Positions 34,008 to 42,065 of a stretch of 64,000 bases of DNA are shown piece after piece; the stretch's first letter is position 1, and every line of letters starts with the position of its first letter. Source of the DNA: Mycoplana dimorpha (lineage in GTDB: Bacteria > Pseudomonadota > Alphaproteobacteria > Rhizobiales > Rhizobiaceae); the NCBI RefSeq assembly GCF_003046475.1, contig NZ_PZZZ01000008.1, positions 1-64,000 on the forward strand, read 5' to 3'. A program made the position numbers and the translations under genes. Under the pieces are notes generated by a model. That model searched no databases, was not told the origin of the DNA, and saw only the letters and a list, made by a program, of their open reading frames with translations.

Positions 34008-35279
34008 TCAGTCGCTATCGTCACGGACCGGATCGCGCTGCGTGATCAGCCGGGCGCTTTGCTGATTGGTCAGGAATATCCAGAGCCAACTCCAGGCAAC
34101 GGCGAAGCGGCTTCGCGTGCCGATCAGGAAGTAGATATGGGCGATCCCCCATATCCACCACGCCAGCCATCCCTTCAGCCTGATCCTTCCAAAATCGATG
34201 ATCGCCACGTGCCGACCGATGGTGGCGAGGCTGCCCCGGTTTCGATAGCGGAACCGCGCCGGCGGCGCTTGCCCGGCGAGCCGCGCACGGATGACCCGGG
34301 CCACGAAGGCACCCTGCTGCTTGGCGGCGGGAGCGATGCCCGGCACCGGACCGCCGTCCTCCGAAAAGACCGCCGCCGTGTCGCCGATGACGAACACGTC
34401 GGCCAGGCCCGGCACCGAAAGATCCGGCTCCACCTTAACCCGCCCCGCCCGATCCGCCGCCGCGCCGAGCCAGGCGGCTGCCGGCGAGGCTTCGACGCCG
34501 GCGGCCCAGACGATCGTCCGGCTGGCGATCGCCCCGTCGCTCGTCTGCACGCCCTCCCTTTGGCAATCGGTCACCCGCGTATCGGTCATGACTTCGACGC
34601 CAAGCGCCGCCAGCGCCCGCGCCGCATAGAGCGACAGCTCTTCCGAAAAACCGGCGAGAATGCGCGGCCCCGCCTCGATCAGGACGACGCGGGCCTTCCG
34701 CGTGTCGATATGGCGGAATTCGGTGGGAAGCGTGCGGTACGCGAGCTCGGCGATCATGCCTGCAAGCTCGACGCCGGTCGGCCCCGCACCGACGATGACA
34801 AAGGTCTCCAGCGCCTCGCGGGCCGCCGGATCGGCCGCAAGCTCCGCCTGCTCGAAGGCCAGCAGCAGGCGCCTGCGGATGATCGTCGCGTCCTCCAGCG
34901 TCTTCAGGCCGGGCGCCCAGCCCGACCATTGGTCATTGCCGAAATAGGCATGCGTCGCGCCGGTCGCGAGGACAAGCGTGTCGTAGCCGATCACCGTCCC
35001 GTTCATCAGCGTCACGGTCCTTGCCGCGGTATCGACGCCGGTCACGGAGGCCATCAGCGTCGTCACCTCGGGCCGGTTGCGGTAGAGATGACGGATCGGC
35101 CAGGCGATCTCGGAGGTGGCGAGCACCGTGGTGGCCACCTGGTAGAGCAGCGGCTGGAAGAGATGGTGGTTCTTGCGGTCGATCAGCGTGATCGCGACCG
35201 GCGCGCCCTTCAGGTCGTTGACGAGTTGCAGGCCACCAAAGCCCGCACCGACCACAACCACCTGATGGCGCTCTGCCAT
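34008..35279 (-). CDS. ndh: NAD(P)/FAD-dependent oxidoreductase (type II NADH dehydrogenase-like)
   Basis: 423 aa with AAGGAGAAG before ATG 35279. Two Rossmann motifs: VVVVGAGFGGLQLVNDL (FAD) and FVIVGAGPTGVELAGMIAEL (NADH). YDTLVLATGATHAYFGND and DVFVIGDTAAVF also match NDH-2. The C-terminal part (LKGWLAWWIWGIAHIYFLIG, then WSWLWIFLTNQQSARLI) is hydrophobic and would bind the membrane. It would pass electrons from NADH to quinone without pumping protons. Monocistronic; an Lrp-type gene follows upstream on the same strand, 76 nt away. Confidence 0.85.
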   Translation of the reverse strand: MAERHQVVVVGAGFGGLQLVNDLKGAPVAITLIDRKNHHLFQPLLYQVATTVLATSEIAWPIRHLYRNRPEVTTLMASVTGVDTAARTVTLMNGTVIGYDTLVLATGATHAYFGNDQWSGWAPGLKTLEDATIIRRRLLLAFEQAELAADPAAREALETFVIVGAGPTGVELAGMIAELAYRTLPTEFRHIDTRKARVVLIEAGPRILAGFSEELSLYAARALAALGVEVMTDTRVTDCQREGVQTSDGAIASRTIVWAAGVEASPAAAWLGAAADRAGRVKVEPDLSVPGLADVFVIGDTAAVFSEDGGPVPGIAPAAKQQGAFVARVIRARLAGQAPPARFRYRNRGSLATIGRHVAIIDFGRIRLKGWLAWWIWGIAHIYFLIGTRSRFAVAWSWLWIFLTNQQSARLITQRDPVRDDSD

Positions 35280-35355
35280 GGACTTCTCCTTCCGCCGCGC
35301 CATGGACCGGCCCGGCAATCAAGCAAAGTCATCCGGTGTGACGAGACTACTCCGC

Positions 35356-35823
35356 CTATCGCGCATAGTCGACCGGCAGGGCCGACCCGCTCTTCAAGAC
35401 CTCCATCGAGATCGACGCCGAGACATCGAACAGTTCGACCTTGCGGACAATCTCCTTGTAGATGACGTCGTAGTGCTCGACCCGCGGCAGCACGATCTTC
35501 AGAATGTAATCGTAGTTGCCCGTCAGCCGGTGCGCTTCGACGATCTCGGCAATGCCGCTGATCGCCTTGCGGAACAGCTCGATCCATTCGTCGCTGTGAT
35601 GGGCGGTCTTGATCAGGGCGAAGACGGTGGTCGGCACGCCGATCTTGTCGCGATCCAGCACCGCCACCCGCCGGATGATGTGGCCGCTCTCCTCCAGGCG
35701 CTGTATGCGCCGCGCGCAGGCCGACAGCGAGAGGCTCACCCGTTCGGCGATTTCGGCGACCGGCACGCCGGCATCGGCCTGCAGCAGAGCCAAGATCTTC
35801 CTGTCGCGTTCATCCAGAATCAT
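35356..35823 (-). CDS. Lrp/AsnC family transcriptional regulator
   Basis: 155 aa from ATG 35823 (MILDERDRKILALLQADAGV; ATG 35850 also possible). The HTH is VPVAEIAERVSLSLSACARR, and the C-terminal RAM domain carries TGNYDYILKIVLPRVEHYDV with the conserved G-x-Y-D. Such proteins sense amino acids and often control the neighbouring gene. It is divergent from the aspartate racemase gene, with about 170 nt between them, so that gene is its likely target. Intact. Confidence 0.85.
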   Translation of the reverse strand: MILDERDRKILALLQADAGVPVAEIAERVSLSLSACARRIQRLEESGHIIRRVAVLDRDKIGVPTTVFALIKTAHHSDEWIELFRKAISGIAEIVEAHRLTGNYDYILKIVLPRVEHYDVIYKEIVRKVELFDVSASISMEVLKSGSALPVDYAR

Positions 35824-35995
35824 GCGCACGCTCTTCGCCAGGACAACCATCGTCGCGAATAATTCCTGCATTCTTCGGACAAAGCAACACAGATCGAGCG
35901 TTCACCGCAATCGCAGCGATGATCTTTGCGAACAATTGGCGCCATGCCTGCCGCATTATTGCGGACGCAAATTCCGGCAGCGAAAGGGCAGCGGC

Positions 35996-36718
35996 ATGAA
36001 GACCATCGGACTTATCGGCGGCATGAGCTTTGAAAGCACGGCGGTCTACTACCGCATGATCAACGAGGCCGTCCGGGCGCGGCGCGGCGGCTTGCGCTCC
36101 GCCGACATCGTGCTGCATTCCGTCGATTTCCAGGACATCGTCGATCTGCAGAAGGCCGGCCGATGGGACCGTGCGGGCGAACGCCTCGGCGCGGTGGCAA
36201 AGGGGCTGGAGAATGCCGGCGCGTCCTGCGCTCTGATCTGCACCAATACGATGCATCTCGTCGCCGACGAGGTGCAGGCGGCCATCTCGGTCCCGCTCAT
36301 CAACATCATCGACGAAACGGCCCGCGCGCTGCAGGCCGCCGGGCGCCGGCGCCCGCTGTTGCTTGCCACCCGCTACACGATGGAACACGGCTTCTACGCG
36401 GAGCAGATGGCCCACCACGGGCTTGCCGTCATGGTCCCCGACGCGGACGATCGCACCACAGTGCACGACATGATCTTCGAGGAACTGTGCGCAGGCAAGA
36501 TCCTCGACGCTTCGCGCGACCGGCTGCTGGCGATCGTCGAGACGGCGAAGGCGGCGGGAGCCGACAGCGTCATTCTCGGCTGCACGGAAATCTGCCTGAT
36601 CCTCGATCCTGCCAACCTGCCCCTGCCAGGCTTCGATTCCACGGCGATCCACGCCACGGCGGCCGTGGATTTCGCGCTCGGTGAAGCAATCGGCCAATCG
36701 GCCACCATCGCGGCCTGA
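35996..36718 (+). CDS. aspartate/glutamate racemase family protein
   Basis: 240 aa. AAAGGG lies 8 nt before the ATG. MKTIGLIGGMSFESTAVYYR is the usual start of aspartate racemases. The two catalytic cysteines are in CALICTNTMHLVADEVQAAI and SVILGCTEICLILDPANLPL. It interconverts L- and D-aspartate (or a related acid) without PLP. Divergent from an Lrp-type regulator, which suggests control by amino-acid level. Terminator at 36765-36804. Confidence 0.85.
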   Translation: MKTIGLIGGMSFESTAVYYRMINEAVRARRGGLRSADIVLHSVDFQDIVDLQKAGRWDRAGERLGAVAKGLENAGASCALICTNTMHLVADEVQAAISVPLINIIDETARALQAAGRRRPLLLATRYTMEHGFYAEQMAHHGLAVMVPDADDRTTVHDMIFEELCAGKILDASRDRLLAIVETAKAAGADSVILGCTEICLILDPANLPLPGFDSTAIHATAAVDFALGEAIGQSATIAA

Positions 36719-36764
36719 GGTAAGCTGATCGCCGGGGCACGTCGTCCGCGAAGTTGCGAGGCGA

Positions 36765-36804
36765 AGGGCTGGTGTCGGCTACCGGCTATCGCCAGCCCTC
36801 TTTG
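36765..36804 (+). terminator. terminator after the racemase gene
   Basis: AGGGCTGG and CCAGCCCT enclose a 19-nt loop and are followed by CTCTTTGTT. It lies between convergent genes (racemase and pdxJ); the loop is long and the T run imperfect. Confidence 0.5.
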
Positions 36805-36812
36805 TTGCCCCG

Positions 36813-37565
36813 TCAGACGTCCTGCCCGCCGGCGCGGCGGAAGCGCCGAACCGTCTCGGCCATGCCGTATTCCAGCGCGTCCGCCGTCAGCCCATGGCCG
36901 ATCGAAACCTCGGCCAGCGCCGGGATGCGGGCGACGAGTGCGGGCAGGTTTGCCACGGTCAGGTCGTGACCGGCATTGACGTCGAGGCCGAGATCGAGCG
37001 CGATATCGGCGGTCTGCCCAAGAACCTCCACCAATTCCGCCGCCCGTGCGGGCTGGTCGAAGCAGCCGCCATACGGCCCGGTGTAGAGCTCGATCCGATC
37101 GGCGCCGACCTCTTTCGCGATCGTCAAGGCCTCGCGATCAGGCTCGCCGTCGGCAAACAGCGAAACCCGCAGGCTGAGCCCCTTTAGGCGGCCGACCACC
37201 GCCTCGAGCAGCTTGCGGTCCTTGCGGAAGTCCCAGCCATGGTCGGATGTCGCCTGGGCCGGATCGTCGGGCACCAGCGTCACCTGCTCGGGCCGGTGCT
37301 CTTCAACAAGCTGCAGGAATTCTTCGGCCGGATAGCCTTCCATATTGAATTCGGCATCCGGGAACGCCTCGTCGATCAGCGTCCGGATCGGGTTGAGATC
37401 GGAGAAGCGGATATGCCGCTGGTCGGGGCGCGGATGCACCGTAAGTCCGCTCGCGCCGGCCTCGAGAGCGATGCGGCCCAGTCCGGTGACGCTCGGCCAA
37501 GGCAAGTCCCGCCGGTTCCGGAGCATCGCGATCGCATTCAGGTTGACCGACAGTTTCGCAGCCAT
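36813..37565 (-). CDS. pdxJ: pyridoxine 5'-phosphate synthase
   Basis: 250 aa. PdxJ condenses 1-deoxyxylulose 5-phosphate with 3-amino-1-hydroxyacetone phosphate to make pyridoxine 5'-phosphate, the last ring-forming step of DXP-dependent vitamin B6 synthesis. The start [20 protein letters not shown], the [19 protein letters not shown] stretch with its conserved H-x-R-x-D-x-R-H, [20 protein letters not shown] and [14 protein letters not shown] are all characteristic. The enzyme is a cytosolic octameric TIM barrel. It diverges from a MerR/LuxR-like regulator gene. Confidence 0.95.
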   Translation of the reverse strand: MAAKLSVNLNAIAMLRNRRDLPWPSVTGLGRIALEAGASGLTVHPRPDQRHIRFSDLNPIRTLIDEAFPDAEFNMEGYPAEEFLQLVEEHRPEQVTLVPDDPAQATSDHGWDFRKDRKLLEAVVGRLKGLSLRVSLFADGEPDREALTIAKEVGADRIELYTGPYGGCFDQPARAAELVEVLGQTADIALDLGLDVNAGHDLTVANLPALVARIPALAEVSIGHGLTADALEYGMAETVRRFRRAGGQDV

Positions 37566-37743
37566 GGCAGCACCGTTCCTTGTTCACGAACGATGTCTAG
37601 CCGGTTGTTTCCTATCGTTCAATCGGCCTTGATCGGTTGCGACGGCCTTCACCGGCCGCCGCGGCGTTCTCCAAACCAGCGCCCGCAGCCTGTCAAAGCC
37701 ATGCGAAACCCGGCGGCACCCCCAGATATAGGGGTAGGAAACG

Positions 37744-37782
37744 GCCGTTGCCGACGCTAGTATTTCTGTGTCCGGCAACGGC
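37744..37782. repeat. 10-bp inverted repeat in a divergent promoter region
   Basis: GCCGTTGCCG and CGGCAACGGC are perfect complements separated by 19 nt, within the 344-bp region between pdxJ and the MerR/LuxR-like gene. It could be an operator pair or an RNA hairpin. The rest of the region shows nothing else definite. Confidence 0.5.
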
Positions 37783-37909
37783 AGCGCCTATGCGGACAGG
37801 TTTTAGCAGACACCACGATCGGCAGTGCGCAGGCGGAGGCGCCGTGCCGGTGGTGCGATCAGACGAGGAACATCGACCCGATGTCGGACCTTCTGCCCCG
37901 GTGGGCTTC

Positions 37910-38584
37910 ATGACGATTCGCGCAGCCGACAAGGTCACCGCTTCGGTGATCGACGCCATCCGCTTCCTGCCGGCGGCCCCCCTCCCCGACGATCTTCCGG
38001 AGGGTCGGCTGGCCATTGCCGAGATGGCCAATGCTTTCGGCGTCACGCACCGCACGCTGCATTTCTACGAGGAGAAGGGGCTGCTGAGCGCAGCCCGCGT
38101 CGGCCCGATGCGGGTTTACGGTCCGGTCGAGATCCAGCAGATGGCGGTGGTCAACACATGCCGGGAGACCGGCATGCCGGTGGCCGCCATCCGTGACATG
38201 CTCGACGCACTCGCAGAGGTGCAGAGCCAGGAAGAGGCGGATGCCATCTTCCGCGGCGCCATGATCGCCCGCAAGCGCGAACTGGCAGCGCAGCAAGCCA
38301 CCATTCAGCGTCAGATGCAGCAGATCGGCGAGTTGCTGGATATCGGTCTCGGAAAGGAAATCGAAATCAACGACAACGTCCGCCCGGAAGCGCTGTCCGA
38401 GCTGGAGCTGCGCTGTCTGACGCTGATGGCCGAGGGATATCCGACCACCCGCATCGCCCGCGCGCTCGAGATCGAGCCCGGTCAGGTGCAGGCGATGGAA
38501 AAGGAAATCATCCGCAAGTTCAACGGCCACAACCGCTTTCAGGCCGTCGCCAAGGCGGTCCTGCTCGGCATCATCGGCAACTGA
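37910..38584 (+). CDS. MerR-type regulator with a C-terminal LuxR-like HTH
   Basis: 224 aa. The N-terminal winged helix is MerR-like: LAIAEMANAFGVTHRTLHFY, then EEKGLLSAARVGPMRVYGPV. A helical linker follows (about 100-155), where MerR proteins have their dimer coil. The last 65 residues (ALSELELRCLTLMAEGYPTT, then RIARALEIEPGQVQAMEKEI) resemble a LuxR/GerE-type helix-turn-helix rather than a ligand domain. No metal-binding cysteines. Two DNA-binding ends in one protein are unusual. ATG 37910 has GGTGGG close upstream; a longer start is possible. The inverted repeat at 37744-37782 is a candidate site. Confidence 0.75.
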   Translation: MTIRAADKVTASVIDAIRFLPAAPLPDDLPEGRLAIAEMANAFGVTHRTLHFYEEKGLLSAARVGPMRVYGPVEIQQMAVVNTCRETGMPVAAIRDMLDALAEVQSQEEADAIFRGAMIARKRELAAQQATIQRQMQQIGELLDIGLGKEIEINDNVRPEALSELELRCLTLMAEGYPTTRIARALEIEPGQVQAMEKEIIRKFNGHNRFQAVAKAVLLGIIGN

Positions 38585-38659
38585 TCTGCCAGCCGCCTGC
38601 AGCGGCGGCATGGCGCCGCCGTGCACGGCGGCCCGGTCGGATCGCCGCCAGGCGCCGAA

Positions 38660-39787
38660 TCAGCGCACGATCGTCAACGTCTCCGCCGCCCGGGTGATCG
38701 CGGTGTAGAGCCAGCGCTCGCGCGTGTCGCGGAACGCCCAGCTTTCGTCGAACAGCACGACGTCGTTCCACTGCGAGCCCTGGGCCTTGTGCACGGTCAG
38801 CGCATAGCCGTAGTCGAACTCGTCGTAGCGCTTGCGCGTCGACCAGGGAATTTCGCCCTCGGCATCCTCGAACGCCGCCTTCAGGAGCTTGATCTTCGCA
38901 GCGCCCCTGTCCATGTCGTCGTCCTCGGGCCGGATCATCAGGTTGATGCCGGGCTTCACGGTCTCCTTCGACGACGTCATCACCTGCCACAGCGAGCCGT
39001 TGAGAAGGCCCTTGGCCGGATCGTTGCGCAGGCAGACAAGCTTGTCGCCCGATTGCGGATACTCGGTGGTAAAACCCTTCAGCTCGCGCAGCCGCATGTT
39101 GTAGCGCCGCCGCGTGCGGTTGGTGCCGACGAGCACCTGGTCTGCGTCGAGCACCAGCGACTGCGTCACGTCGCCCTTCGAGATCACCTTCGCCGTGCCC
39201 CAGTCGCCGTGCATGATCTCCTTGCCCTCGCGGACGTGCATCGCGAGCTGGATGATCGGATTGTCGCGCGCCTGCCGGTGAATGTCGGTGAGCAGGTAGT
39301 CGGGCTCCTGGCTGGTGAAGAAGCCCCCGCCCGACACCGGGGGCAGCTGGCCCGGATCGCCGAGGACCAGGATCGGCGTGCCGAAGCTCATCAGGTCCTT
39401 GCCGAGCGCCTCGTCCACCATCGAGCACTCGTCGACGATGATCAAGGCGGCCTTGGCCACCGGCGACTGCCGGTTGATCGAGAACATCGGCGAAATCGAG
39501 GTCTTGCCGGTCTCCTCGTCGGCGACCTCCTCCTCGCCGCGCGGGCGATAGATCAGCGAGTGGATGGTGCGGGCGTTGCTGGCGCCCTTCGAGCGCAGCA
39601 CCTGCGCGGCCTTGCCGGTGAAGGCGGCAAACAGCACATCACCGTCCACATGCTCGGCAAAATGCCGCGCAAGCGTCGTCTTGCCGGTTCCGGCATAGCC
39701 GAACAGACGGAACAGCGGCGAGCAGCCGTCCTTCAGCCAACGGGAGACCGCCTTGAGCGCCTCGTCCTGTTGTGGTGCGAATTCCAT
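38660..39787 (-). CDS. RecD-like ATP-dependent DNA helicase
   Basis: 375 aa from ATG 39787. Superfamily 1B motifs: RLFGYAGTGKTTLARHFAEH (Walker A), ALIIVDECSMVDEALGKDLM (Walker B), ILVLGDPGQLPPVSGGGFF (III) and YGYALTVHKAQGSQWNDVVL (V), with YTAITRAAETLTIV (VI) at the end. Short single-ORF relatives (Dda/RecD2-like core without the N-terminal part) unwind DNA 5' to 3'. No RecB/C partners are nearby. The frame stays open upstream but lacks protein character there. Confidence 0.85.
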   Translation of the reverse strand: MEFAPQQDEALKAVSRWLKDGCSPLFRLFGYAGTGKTTLARHFAEHVDGDVLFAAFTGKAAQVLRSKGASNARTIHSLIYRPRGEEEVADEETGKTSISPMFSINRQSPVAKAALIIVDECSMVDEALGKDLMSFGTPILVLGDPGQLPPVSGGGFFTSQEPDYLLTDIHRQARDNPIIQLAMHVREGKEIMHGDWGTAKVISKGDVTQSLVLDADQVLVGTNRTRRRYNMRLRELKGFTTEYPQSGDKLVCLRNDPAKGLLNGSLWQVMTSSKETVKPGINLMIRPEDDDMDRGAAKIKLLKAAFEDAEGEIPWSTRKRYDEFDYGYALTVHKAQGSQWNDVVLFDESWAFRDTRERWLYTAITRAAETLTIVR

Positions 39788-39957
39788 GGGCCCGACTTGG
39801 CAGGATTGGAGCCGGGATGCAAGAGAAAGAGCTTTGCCCGACGCGCGGTGAACGGCCCGGGAATGGCGGGAGCCGCGGCGACCGAGGCGTTTTGCGGTGG
39901 CGCGGCGGACGCAACCGCAATATGTAGTCGTGTCACCCGCCACCGGAAGGCATCCCA

Positions 39958-41046
39958 TTGCGCATCGACAGCTCATCGTCCGATCCGGTCGCCGAGTCCT
40001 TCGGTCTCGGACGTCTGCCGGCGGCCGTGCAATGGCTGCTGCTCGTCTGCCTGTCTGCGCCACTTGCGGCCGGATTCGAATCGATCGGTCTTCCTGCCGG
40101 CCTGCTGATGGGACCGATGCTGGCCGGCATCGTCATCGGCATGAACGGCGGCACCATCCGCTTGCCCGGCACCTTCTTCTTCCTGGTCCAGGTGGTGCTC
40201 GCCATGATGATCGCCGGCATGGTTTCGCCCGATCTGGCCGGCACCTTTCTGAGCCGGTGGCCGCTTTTTCTTGCGATCGTCCTGTCCGTCATCGCAGTGA
40301 GCACGCTCAGCGGCTGGGTGATGACGCGCATGCGCATCCTGCCCGGCACCACGGCGATCTGGGGCTCGTCGGCCGGGGCCGCCTCGACCATGCTGCTGAT
40401 GGCCGGCGCCTATGGTGCCGACGTCCGCCTCGTCGCCTTCATGCAGTATCTGCGGGTGGTGTTCGTCGCGACGCTGGCGACCCTGGTCGCCCGTTTTGCC
40501 GGTCAGCAGGCGGCGGGCGGCGAGCAGACGATGTTCTTCGCCCCCGTCGATCTGATCAGCGTCGCCCTGACGCTTGCCGTCGGCATCGGCTGCGGCTTCG
40601 CCGGCCGGCGCCTGCGAGTCCCGGCCGGCGCCTTCCTGGCGCCCTTTGCCATCGGCTCTACGCTGAGCCTGACCGGCACGCTCCACGTCGAGCTGCCGCA
40701 ATGGCTGCTGGCCCTCGCCTTCGCGCTGCTCGGCTGGAACATCGGGCTGGGCTTCACGCGATCGATCCTGCAACACGCCCGCCGCGCCGTGCTCCCGACG
40801 ATCGTCTCGATCGTCGTGCTGATCGGTTTTTCGGGCGTGCTGGCGGTCATGCTCGTCGCCACCCTCGGCATCGATCCGATGACCGCCTACCTGGCGACCA
40901 GCCCGGGCGGCCTCGATTCGATCGCCGTCATCGCCGCATCCAGCAATGTCGACCTTTCCTTCGTCATGGCGTTGCAGACGGCCCGCCTGGTGATCATCAC
41001 CGTAGCCGGCCCGTTCATCGCCCGCTTCGTCGCCGACCGAGCCTGA
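39958..41046 (+). CDS. AbrB family membrane protein
   Basis: 362 aa with TTG at 39958 as the likely start. Ten or so hydrophobic spans, arranged as two similar halves: LLMGPMLAGIVIGMNGGTIR and VVLAMMIAGMVSPDLAG in the first, AFLAPFAIGSTLSLTGTLHV and LLALAFALLGWNIGLGFTRS in the second. It ends with the family's LATSPGGLDSIAVIAASSNV motif. This is the membrane AbrB family (often misnamed ammonia monooxygenase), not the AbrB transcription factor. Substrate unknown. The start lies 170 nt from the divergent helicase gene. Confidence 0.8.
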   Translation: MRIDSSSSDPVAESFGLGRLPAAVQWLLLVCLSAPLAAGFESIGLPAGLLMGPMLAGIVIGMNGGTIRLPGTFFFLVQVVLAMMIAGMVSPDLAGTFLSRWPLFLAIVLSVIAVSTLSGWVMTRMRILPGTTAIWGSSAGAASTMLLMAGAYGADVRLVAFMQYLRVVFVATLATLVARFAGQQAAGGEQTMFFAPVDLISVALTLAVGIGCGFAGRRLRVPAGAFLAPFAIGSTLSLTGTLHVELPQWLLALAFALLGWNIGLGFTRSILQHARRAVLPTIVSIVVLIGFSGVLAVMLVATLGIDPMTAYLATSPGGLDSIAVIAASSNVDLSFVMALQTARLVIITVAGPFIARFVADRA

Positions 41047-41132
41047 GACGCCGGCTCGCCCGGCAGCGCGTCATAGCTCGAAAGAGCGGGTCCGCACCCC
41101 TGATATTCCGCGCCCGCCGTGGCATAATCTCC

Positions 41133-41158
41133 GGAACAATCCTCGGCGGGGCCACGTT
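41133..41158 (+). promoter_or_regulatory. EcfG/RpoE2-type stress promoter of ku-ligD (candidate)
   Basis: GGAAC (41133-41137), 18 nt, then GTT (41156-41158). This fits the GGAAC-N18/19-TT form of the RpoE2 consensus, with one base more than the other matches here. The expected transcription start near 41166 lies between the two possible ku start codons and so favours ATG 41190. Confidence 0.45.
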
Positions 41159-41189
41159 GATGGCCGATGCTGTACTCGAGGAATCGCAG

Positions 41190-42062
41190 ATGGCACCGCG
41201 CGCGCAATGGAAAGGCTATCTGAAGTTCGGTGAGGTCGTGTGCCCCGTGTCGCTGTTCACGGCTGCCTCGACCTCCGAACGCATAGCCTTTCATACCCTC
41301 AACCGTGACACGGGCCACCGCGTCCGCCGCGAATTCGTCGACAGCGCCAGCGGAGAGCCGGTGGCAAAGGAGGATCAGGTCAAGGGCTATGAGATCGGCA
41401 AGGACGACTATGTGATCCTGGAGCCGGACGAAGTGGCCGCGGCGGTACCGGAGAGCGACAAGACGCTGGCGATCAGCGCCTTTCTGCCGACCGACCAGAT
41501 CGACGACCTCTATTTCGACAGACCCTACTATCTCGCCCCGAGCGAGCGGATGGGCGACGAGGCCTTTGCGCTGATCCGCGACGCGATGGCGAAGAAGCAC
41601 GCCGCGGCGATTGCCCAGACGGTCCTGTTCCGCCGCCTGCGCACGGTGCTGATTCGCCCGCACGACGGCGGCGTGATCGCGACGACGCTCAACTTCGACT
41701 ACGAGGTCCGCTCCGCCAGGGAGGCCTTCGCCGACGTGCCGGAAATGGAGATCAAGGGCGAGATGCTGGATCTGGCCAAACACATCATCGACACAAAGGC
41801 CGGCAAATTCGAGCCCGCCGACTTCCACGACCGCTACGAGGAGGCGGTGGCGGAACTGGTCAAGGCCAAGATCGAGGGCCGCAAGATCGAGCCGAAGAAG
41901 GTCCGGAAGCCGGAAAAGGTCACCGATCTGATGGAGGCGCTGCGCCAGAGCGCGGCGCTCGGCGCGCCGTCCAAGCCGCCCTCCAAGGGTGCGGCCAAGG
42001 GTTCACCCGCCAAGGCGACGAAGGCGAAGAAGGCAAGTTCACCGCAGCGCAAGGCAGGCTGA
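41190..42062 (+). CDS. ku: Ku protein (non-homologous end joining), first copy
   Basis: 290 aa. Bacterial Ku forms a homodimeric ring on broken DNA ends and recruits LigD. MAPRAQWKGYLKFGEVVCPV is the usual start, and AFHTLNRDTGHRVRREFVDS, the VKGYEIGKDDYVILEPDEV segment and YYLAPSERMGDEAFALIRDA are conserved. The tail is lysine-rich (AKGSPAKATKAKKASSPQRK), as is usual for DNA binding. I prefer ATG 41190 over 41160, because GAGGAA stands 8 nt before it and the promoter lies between. It is 3 nt upstream of ligD. Confidence 0.9.
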   Translation: MAPRAQWKGYLKFGEVVCPVSLFTAASTSERIAFHTLNRDTGHRVRREFVDSASGEPVAKEDQVKGYEIGKDDYVILEPDEVAAAVPESDKTLAISAFLPTDQIDDLYFDRPYYLAPSERMGDEAFALIRDAMAKKHAAAIAQTVLFRRLRTVLIRPHDGGVIATTLNFDYEVRSAREAFADVPEMEIKGEMLDLAKHIIDTKAGKFEPADFHDRYEEAVAELVKAKIEGRKIEPKKVRKPEKVTDLMEALRQSAALGAPSKPPSKGAAKGSPAKATKAKKASSPQRKAG

Positions 42063-42065
42063 TCC

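Noticed and set aside
41160-41189. ATG 41160 as the ku start
   Set aside because: It would lie at or before the predicted transcription start, and Ku proteins begin at MAPR; ATG 41190 has the better ribosome-binding site.
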